From the NCBI GenBank assembly GCA_030427925.1, contig JAUICJ010000001.1:1-64000 (forward strand): a stretch of DNA of 64,000 nt, read 5' to 3'. Shown here piece by piece: positions 59,011 to 64,000 of this stretch; positions within the stretch are counted from its first letter, which is position 1; the number at the start of each line of letters is the position of its first letter. The translations under genes were made by a program, and so were the position numbers. Under the pieces are notes generated by a model. That model saw only the letters and a program-made list of their open reading frames with translations, ran no database searches and was not told the DNA's origin. Source of the stretch: Bacteroidia bacterium (GTDB lineage Bacteria > Bacteroidota > Bacteroidia > Flavobacteriales_D > Sanyastnellaceae).

Positions 59011-60009
59011 TTACGAAAGTTGATCCGCGAGCAGCCGCATCTCGATCACCGGCGACATCTTCTCGTGCAAGATGCGGTAGACGGCATCGGCGATGGGCAA
59101 GTGCGCTTGGAACCGCTTGTTCATTTGGTAAATCCCCTGAGCGCCGTTGTAGCCCTCGGCCACCATGTCCATTTCCATGATGGCGCCTTTGACGCTGTAG
59201 CCTTTGCCGATCATCGTGCCCAGCGTGCGGTTGCGGCTGTGCGGGCTGTACGCGGTGACGAGCAGGTCGCCGAGGTAAGGGCTGCCCTTCACGTCTCGGT
59301 CCAAATGGTGAACCGCCGCCAAAAACAACTTCATCTCCTGCGACGCATTCGAAATCAGCACGCTCAAAAAATTATCCCCGTACCCGAGGCCGTGCGCAAT
59401 CCCCGCCGCAATCGCGTACACGTTTTTCAGCACGGCCGCGAGCTCAGCCCCGATCACGTCGTCGCTCACCTGCGTCCGAATGTACCGCGTGGCCATGAGG
59501 TCCGCGAGCATGCGGGCGTGGTCCTTGTTTTGGCAAGCAATCGTCAGGTACGACAACTTTTCACGCGCGACTTCCTCGGCATGGCACGGCCCGGCGATCA
59601 TCCCGATGTTCTCGTAGGGCGTCCCAAACTCCTTGTGGATGTAGCGCGCAGGGATGCTGTCGTATTCAACGACCATGCCCTTGATCGCGGAGAAAATGAT
59701 CTTGTCCGCGAGCCGCTTGGGCTTCGCTTCTTTGATGGTGGCGTCGAGGTGGATGGAGGGAATGGCAAAAATCAACACGTCCGAAGCGTCGATGACCTCC
59801 TGCATGTTCGTAGAAACGTGCAGCTGTTGCGGGTTGAAGGAGATGCTTTGGATGTAGTGCGGATTGCGCCCGAACATCATCAAATACTCCGCCGTTTCTT
59901 CGCGCCGCACCCACCAGTTGAGTTCGTCGACGTTCGTCAGGAGCATCTTCGCGATGGCCGTCGCCCAGCTGCCGCTGCCGAGGAGTCCGATTCGTAGGGA
60001 GTTCGCCAT
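59011..60009 (-). CDS. gpsA: Glycerol-3-phosphate dehydrogenase [NAD(P)+]
   Basis: Reduces dihydroxyacetone phosphate to sn-glycerol 3-phosphate for phospholipid synthesis; 332 residues. The Rossmann motif GLLGSGSWATAIAKML opens the protein. FSAIKGMVVE, IGMIAGPCHAEEVAREK, the catalytic-Lys segment ELAAVLKNVYAIAAGIAHGLGYGDN, and SPYLGDLLVTAYSPHSRNRTLG all follow in family order. ATG 60009 (MANSLRIGLLGSGSWA) is preferred over an upstream in-frame ATG at 60042. Confidence 0.95.
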   Translation of the reverse strand: MANSLRIGLLGSGSWATAIAKMLLTNVDELNWWVRREETAEYLMMFGRNPHYIQSISFNPQQLHVSTNMQEVIDASDVLIFAIPSIHLDATIKEAKPKRLADKIIFSAIKGMVVEYDSIPARYIHKEFGTPYENIGMIAGPCHAEEVAREKLSYLTIACQNKDHARMLADLMATRYIRTQVSDDVIGAELAAVLKNVYAIAAGIAHGLGYGDNFLSVLISNASQEMKLFLAAVHHLDRDVKGSPYLGDLLVTAYSPHSRNRTLGTMIGKGYSVKGAIMEMDMVAEGYNGAQGIYQMNKRFQAHLPIADAVYRILHEKMSPVIEMRLLADQLS

Positions 60010-60015
60010 GGGGCG

Positions 60016-60023
60016 CGAAGGTA
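60016..60023 (-). promoter_or_regulatory. Near-consensus -7 element (TACCTTCG, minus strand) of gpsA
   Basis: One mismatch from TAnnTTTG, six bases before ATG 60009. This supports the shorter gpsA start and predicts a very short or absent leader. Confidence 0.4.
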
Positions 60024-60086
60024 CGATAAGGGCGATGTGCATGGATTTGGCCTGCCCAAACCCGCTTCCAACTCACCTTTGCAAGC

Positions 60087-60094
60087 TACCTTTG
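60087..60094 (+). promoter_or_regulatory. -7 element (TACCTTTG) of glyS
   Basis: Exact TAnnTTTG, 26 bases before ATG 60121, in the 111-base divergent gap between gpsA and glyS. No -33 TTG at the standard distance. Confidence 0.5.
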
Positions 60095-60120
60095 CGGCTT
60101 CCAAACGCGATTCCCCGATC

Positions 60121-61650
60121 ATGAGCGACGATTTGTTGAAGAAGGTCATCAGCCACGCGAAAGAGTATGGCTTCGTCTTCCCTTCCAGTGAGATTTACGA
60201 CGGCCTGAGCGCGGCCTACGACTACGGCCAACTCGGCGCCGAATTGAAGAACAACATCAAGCACTACTGGTGGACGGCCATGGTGCGGATGCACGAAAAC
60301 ATCGTGGGCATTGACGCCTCGATTTTCATGCACCCGACGACCTGGAAGGCGTCCGGCCACGTCGACGCGTTCAACGATCCGCTCATCGACAACAAGGACT
60401 CGAAGAAGCGCTACCGCGCGGACGTGCTCATCGAGGACCACATCGAGAAGATCGAAGCGAAGAACCGCAAAGACGTCGAAAAGGCGGCCAAGCGCTTCGG
60501 GGAAGCCTTCAACGAGGCGGAATTCCGCTCGACGAACGACCGCGTGCTCAAGCGCCAAGAGGAGATGGACCGCATCAACGAGGCATTCAAAACCGCCATG
60601 GAAGCCGACGACCTCGCCGCCGTGAAGGCACTCATCGAGGAACTGGGCATCGCCGATCCGGAAACGGGCAGCCGCAACTGGACCGACGTCCGCCAGTTCA
60701 ACCTGATGTTCAAGACGGAACTCGGAGCGGTCAGCGGCGATTCGGGCATCATCTACCTGCGCCCGGAAACCGCTCAGGGGATTTTCGTGAACTACCTGAA
60801 TGTGCAGAAGAGCGGGCGGATGAAGCTGCCGTTTGGCATTGCCCAAATCGGCAAGGCCTTCCGCAACGAGATCATCGCGCGCCAGTTCATCTTCCGCATG
60901 CGGGAGTTCGAACAAATGGAGATGCAATTCTTCGTCAAGCCCGGCACGCAAGGCGAATGGTACGAATACTGGAAAGCCGAGCGCCTGAAATGGCACAAAG
61001 CCCTCGGCCTCGGTGAAAACATGCACCGCTACCACGACCACGTCAAGCTGGCCCACTACGCCGACGCAGCGTGCGACATCGAATTCAACTTCCCGATGGG
61101 ATTCAAGGAACTCGAAGGCATCCACTCGCGGACGGACTTCGATTTGCGCCAACACGAAGAGTACAGCGGCCGAAAGCTGCGGTACTTCGACCCGGAGACG
61201 CAAGAGAGCTACATCCCGTACGTGGTGGAAACGTCCATCGGCCTCGACCGGATGTTCCTCGCGACGCTGAGCGCGGCGTACCAAGAGGAGACGCTGGAGG
61301 ACGGATCGCAGCGGACGGTGTTGCGGATTCCGGCGGCTTTGGCGCCGGTGAAGGCGGCGGTGTTGCCGTTGTTGAAGAAGGATGGGCTGCCGGAAAAGGC
61401 GCGTGAGGTGCTGAATTTGTTGCAACTGAACCACAACGTCCAATACGACGAGAAGGACGCCATCGGTCGGCGGTACCGCCGGCAGGACGCCATCGGCACG
61501 CCCCTGTGCATCACCATCGACCACGACACGCTCAACGACGAGGCGGTGACGGTGCGCGACCGGGATGCCATGACGCAAGAGCGCGTCGCCATCGCGGACC
61601 TGGCAGCAGTGGTCGAGAAGAAAGTCGGACTTGCGACGTTGTTCGCTTAA
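60121..61650 (+). CDS. glyS: Glycyl-tRNA synthetase (single-chain alpha2 type)
   Basis: Class II synthetase charging tRNA-Gly, 509 residues, of the eukaryote/Firmicute-like single-polypeptide form rather than the alpha2beta2 form. The N-terminal KVISHAKEYGFVFPSSEIYDGLSAAYDYGQLGAELKNNIK is diagnostic. YLRPETAQGIFVNYLN and GKAFRNEIIARQFIFRMREFEQMEMQFF give motif 2, and VVETSIGLDRMFLATL motif 3. The C-terminal anticodon-binding domain ends with MTQERVAIADLAAVVEKK. An upstream in-frame start at 60037 would cross the promoter. pgk follows after 11 bases. Confidence 0.95.
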   Translation: MSDDLLKKVISHAKEYGFVFPSSEIYDGLSAAYDYGQLGAELKNNIKHYWWTAMVRMHENIVGIDASIFMHPTTWKASGHVDAFNDPLIDNKDSKKRYRADVLIEDHIEKIEAKNRKDVEKAAKRFGEAFNEAEFRSTNDRVLKRQEEMDRINEAFKTAMEADDLAAVKALIEELGIADPETGSRNWTDVRQFNLMFKTELGAVSGDSGIIYLRPETAQGIFVNYLNVQKSGRMKLPFGIAQIGKAFRNEIIARQFIFRMREFEQMEMQFFVKPGTQGEWYEYWKAERLKWHKALGLGENMHRYHDHVKLAHYADAACDIEFNFPMGFKELEGIHSRTDFDLRQHEEYSGRKLRYFDPETQESYIPYVVETSIGLDRMFLATLSAAYQEETLEDGSQRTVLRIPAALAPVKAAVLPLLKKDGLPEKAREVLNLLQLNHNVQYDEKDAIGRRYRRQDAIGTPLCITIDHDTLNDEAVTVRDRDAMTQERVAIADLAAVVEKKVGLATLFA

Positions 61651-61661
61651 TTCAAACTGAA

Positions 61662-62849
61662 ATGAACTTGACTGAACTGGATTTGGAGGGCCGCCGCGCG
61701 TTGATCCGTGTGGACTTCAACGTGCCGTTGAACGAAGCGGGCGAAGTGACCGATGACACGCGGATTCGTGCGGCCATCCCCACGATTCAAACCGTTTTGA
61801 AGGAAGGGGGCTCGGTGGTGTTGATGTCGCATTTGGGGCGGCCGAAGGGCGTGGCCCCGGAATTCAGTTTGAAACAGGTGTTGCCGACGTTGGAGCGCCT
61901 GCTCGGAGTGAAGGTTCACTTCGCATCGGATTGTGTGGGCGATACCGCCCTCGACGTCACGCAGAACTTGCAGCCCGGGGAAGTGGCGTTGCTCGAAAAC
62001 CTCCGCTTCCACCCGGAAGAGAAGGCGGGTGACGAATTCTTTGCGGGCCAACTCGCCGAGAACGGCGACGTCTACATCAACGACGCATTCGGAACGGCGC
62101 ACCGTGCGCACGCCTCCACGGCCGTCATCGCGCGGTTCTTCCCGGAGGACAAGGCCTTCGGGCTCCTGCTCGCCGGCGAAGTGGACGCGCTGAAACGCGT
62201 GCTTGAAGCGCCTGTGAAGCCGTTGACTGCCATCATCGGCGGGGCGAAGGTGAGCTCCAAGCTCGGCATCATTGAGCACCTCATCGGCCGCGTCGATCGC
62301 CTCATCATCGGCGGCGGCATGGCCTACACGTTCGTCCAAGCGCAGGGCGGATCCATCGGGAACAGCCTCGTGGAGGAAGAACTGCACGGACAAGCGGTTT
62401 CCATCCTGGAAAAAGCAGCCGCGGCCGGCACCGAGTTGTTGCTGCCCACGGACACCGTGGCGACCGATGCCTTCGCCAACGACGCCGCACAGCAGGTGGT
62501 GCCCACGAACGCCATTCCGGACGGATGGATGGGCCTGGACATCGGCCCCGAAACGCGAAAAGCATTTGCGGATGCGGTCTTGACCTCGCGGACGGTGCTT
62601 TGGAACGGCCCGATGGGCGTGTTCGAAATGCCCAACTTCGCGGTCGGCACGCGCACCATTGCCGAAGCGCTCGCCCGGGTGACTGCGGAAGAAGAGGCGT
62701 TCACGCTCATCGGCGGTGGGGATTCTGTGGCGGCCATCAACTTGCTCGGCTTGGCGGACCAAGTCAGCTACGTCAGCACCGGCGGTGGCGCCATGCTCGA
62801 ATCGCTCGAAGGCAAGGTGTTGCCCGGGATCCAGGCCATCCTCGACTGA
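61662..62849 (+). CDS. pgk: Phosphoglycerate kinase
   Basis: Glycolytic enzyme transferring phosphate between 1,3-bisphosphoglycerate and ADP; 395 residues. The N-terminal RRALIRVDFNVPLNEAGEVTDDTRIRAAIPTI and MSHLGRPKGV bind substrate. LLENLRFHPEEKAGDE, YINDAFGTAHRAHAST, GGAKVSSKLGIIEHL and TLIGGGDSVAAI complete the family signature with nucleotide-binding glycines. ATG 61662 (MNLTELDLEGRRALIRVDF) is used. It probably shares the glyS transcript. Its stop is directly adjacent to the stop of the convergent Lrp gene. Confidence 0.96.
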   Translation: MNLTELDLEGRRALIRVDFNVPLNEAGEVTDDTRIRAAIPTIQTVLKEGGSVVLMSHLGRPKGVAPEFSLKQVLPTLERLLGVKVHFASDCVGDTALDVTQNLQPGEVALLENLRFHPEEKAGDEFFAGQLAENGDVYINDAFGTAHRAHASTAVIARFFPEDKAFGLLLAGEVDALKRVLEAPVKPLTAIIGGAKVSSKLGIIEHLIGRVDRLIIGGGMAYTFVQAQGGSIGNSLVEEELHGQAVSILEKAAAAGTELLLPTDTVATDAFANDAAQQVVPTNAIPDGWMGLDIGPETRKAFADAVLTSRTVLWNGPMGVFEMPNFAVGTRTIAEALARVTAEEEAFTLIGGGDSVAAINLLGLADQVSYVSTGGGAMLESLEGKVLPGIQAILD

Positions 62850-63302
62850 TCAAGCCCGCTCGAGCACTTCGCTCATGACGAAGGAGCTCTGGACTTGGCC
62901 AATGTTGTCCATCGCCGCCAAACGCTCCGAGATGAAGCGGTGGTAGGCGTCCATGTTCTTCACTTGCACTTCGAGGAGGTAATCGAAACCGCCTGCGATG
63001 TGGAAGCACGCGCGCACTTCCGTGAAATCGCCGATGCGCGCCTCGAATTCCTTCAAGTAACGGGAATCGTGCTGCTTGAGCTGGACGTTGCAAAAGGCGT
63101 GGATTTCCAAACCCAGCAACCGCCGGTCGATGCGCGCCCCATAATTGCGGATGACCCCTTCCGACTCCAAGCGGCGCACCCGATTGAACACCGCGGAACG
63201 GCTCAATCCGGTGAGGTCGCACAGCGTTTGCATGGAAGCGCGCCCATCGGTGCGCAGGCGGTCTACGATGCGGAGGTCGTGGGCGTCGAGGGTCGAATTC
63301 AT
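62850..63302 (-). CDS. Lrp/AsnC-family transcriptional regulator
   Basis: A 150-residue feast/famine regulator. The N-terminal winged helix (DLRIVDRLRTDGRASMQTLCDLTGLSRSAVFNRVRRLESEGVI) is followed by the RAM effector domain (EIHAFCNVQLKQHDSRYLKEFEARI; EVRACFHIAGGFDYLLEVQVKNMDAYHRFI). Members bind amino acids and control nearby metabolic genes. It is divergent from a Cys/Met-metabolism PLP enzyme (124-base gap), the most likely target. ATG 63302 (MNSTLDAHDLRIV) is chosen over an 11-codon extension. Confidence 0.92.
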   Translation of the reverse strand: MNSTLDAHDLRIVDRLRTDGRASMQTLCDLTGLSRSAVFNRVRRLESEGVIRNYGARIDRRLLGLEIHAFCNVQLKQHDSRYLKEFEARIGDFTEVRACFHIAGGFDYLLEVQVKNMDAYHRFISERLAAMDNIGQVQSSFVMSEVLERA

Positions 63303-63426
63303 TTGTTTTGAAGCAGGGGACAAACAGGCCCTCAATTTAACCTATTTGGTCCTTTTTTCTTGATTTGACGAAACAAATGAACGGCCATCGCACCACATTT
63401 AGGACAATCCGCACCATTTTCCCTAC

Positions 63427-64000
63427 ATGGAACACCTCGCCACACGTGCCATGTTCGCGGGCTACGACCCCGCAGAAGGCAAAGGAGCCGTCAAGCCACC
63501 GATCTACCTGACGTCCACGTTCATTTTCCCGAATGCCGCCACGGGCGCGCAGCACATGGAGTCGGCCTACGGGGTGGAGGGGGTGGAAGCGCCGGAGCAG
63601 CCGGGATACATTTACAGCCGACTGGCCAACCCGACTGTGGTGGGGGCGGAGCAGCGGCTGGCGGCGTGGGACGAGTCGGAGGACGCGGCGTTCTTTGCGA
63701 GCGGGATGGCGGCGATTTCCACGACGTTGCTGGCGTGGAGTGGGGCGGATCGGCCGGTTTGGTTCTGTCCGCCGTTGTATGGGGGGACGGAGCATTTTCT
63801 GCGGGAGGTGCTGCCGGGGATGGGGGTGCAGGTGGTGGAACTGAACGGGCTGGGCGACCTCGATGCGGTGCTCGAACGGGAGGGGCGGCGGCCGGGGCTG
63901 GTCTACCTTGAGACGCCCGCGAACCCGACGATGCAGCAGCACCGCATCGCATCGGCTGCGGAATGGGCGAAGCGGCATTCGACGGAGGACCACCCCGTGC
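63427..64000 (+). CDS. Cys/Met metabolism PLP-dependent enzyme (methionine gamma-lyase/cystathionine gamma-synthase type), cut by right edge
   Basis: The frame is open from ATG 63427 to the window edge, about 191 residues. Family features: VKPPIYLTSTFIFPNAATGA, GYIYSRLANPTV (PLP-phosphate-binding Tyr-Ser-Arg), AAFFASGMAAISTTLLAW, PPLYGGTEHF and GLVYLETPANPTM. The catalytic Lys lies beyond the window. The insertion MESAYGVEGVEAPEQPGY before YIYSR is longer than in many cystathionine enzymes and is seen in some methionine gamma-lyase-like proteins. The divergent Lrp/AsnC gene suggests amino-acid-responsive control. Confidence 0.88.
   Translation, partial: MEHLATRAMFAGYDPAEGKGAVKPPIYLTSTFIFPNAATGAQHMESAYGVEGVEAPEQPGYIYSRLANPTVVGAEQRLAAWDESEDAAFFASGMAAISTTLLAWSGADRPVWFCPPLYGGTEHFLREVLPGMGVQVVELNGLGDLDAVLEREGRRPGLVYLETPANPTMQQHRIASAAEWAKRHSTEDHPV

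Noticed and set aside
63363-63378. ATTTG-N6-CAAAT inverted repeat as the Lrp-type operator for the PLP enzyme
   Set aside because: Short arms in an AT-rich gap and no match to known Lrp sites; chance is likely.
1-64000. CRISPR arrays, insertion sequences, integrases, rRNA genes, phage modules
   Set aside because: No regularly spaced repeats, transposase-like proteins, terminal inverted repeats or rRNA signatures were seen anywhere in the window.

Overview
The window looks like a contiguous chromosomal stretch from a GC-rich member of the Bacteroidota (roughly 60% GC by eye), most like the Flavobacteriales side of that phylum. Four things point there: promoters of the TTG-N17-20-TAnnTTTG type, two TonB-dependent receptors with carboxypeptidase-regulatory-like N-termini, a 1314-residue secreted protein with a gliding-motility/type IX secretion (CHU_C-like) C-terminus, and a three-gene sdhCAB operon with a single fused cytochrome b. 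Coding density is very high: no gene-free stretch exceeds 300 bases, and many neighbours overlap by the four bases ATGA. I saw no insertion sequence, prophage, CRISPR array or rRNA. One tRNA, tRNA-Pro(CGG), is present.

Layout. 1-8 kb: rsmA end, fbp, mfd, a small outer-membrane barrel candidate, truB, queA and a periplasmic thioredoxin-like protein. 8-15 kb: an acyl-CoA carboxylase beta subunit, then aspS, a bacilliredoxin, trpS and a DUF4139 surface protein behind a sigma-54-like promoter. 15-20 kb: two translationally coupled exported amidohydrolases, one with two tandem domains, and an Nfu/NifU-type Fe-S scaffold. 20.4-26.4 kb: a mutagenesis/lesion-bypass cassette made of an XRE-S24 repressor, a Y-family polymerase, an SRAP (HMCES/YedK-type) abasic-site protein and a DnaE2-like polymerase. 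26.4-29.1 kb: a metal-type TonB receptor coupled to an exported heavy-metal-binding protein. 29-33 kb: the tRNA, sdhCAB and ssb.

33-64 kb: gltX-folB, sbcD-sbcC, a CoA-transferase pair, a class A PBP with an inserted four-cysteine ribbon, rseP, a cation/proton antiporter, dprA, a TonB receptor-kdsB-oligopeptidase B-DUF6495-like chain, a HAD phosphatase, an HU-CCDC81/SPOR membrane protein, the T9SS cargo protein, gpsA, glyS, pgk, an Lrp/AsnC regulator, and a divergent PLP gamma-family enzyme cut by the right edge.

Main observations. (1) In the lesion-bypass cassette, the Y-polymerase, SRAP protein and DnaE-like polymerase each carry a QxxLF pentapeptide of the kind that binds the beta sliding clamp; in SRAP it is the extreme C-terminus. 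A 15-bp perfect palindrome covers the promoter, next to the divergent S24 repressor. This looks like a regulated, clamp-tethered damage-tolerance module. (2) The heptamer GATTTGG/CCAAATC occurs about 78 times in 64 kb, in both orientations, several reading frames and between genes. That is far above base-composition expectation and resembles a dispersed genome-scale signal. (3) Several genes have the -7 element exactly four bases before ATG, which implies leaderless mRNAs.
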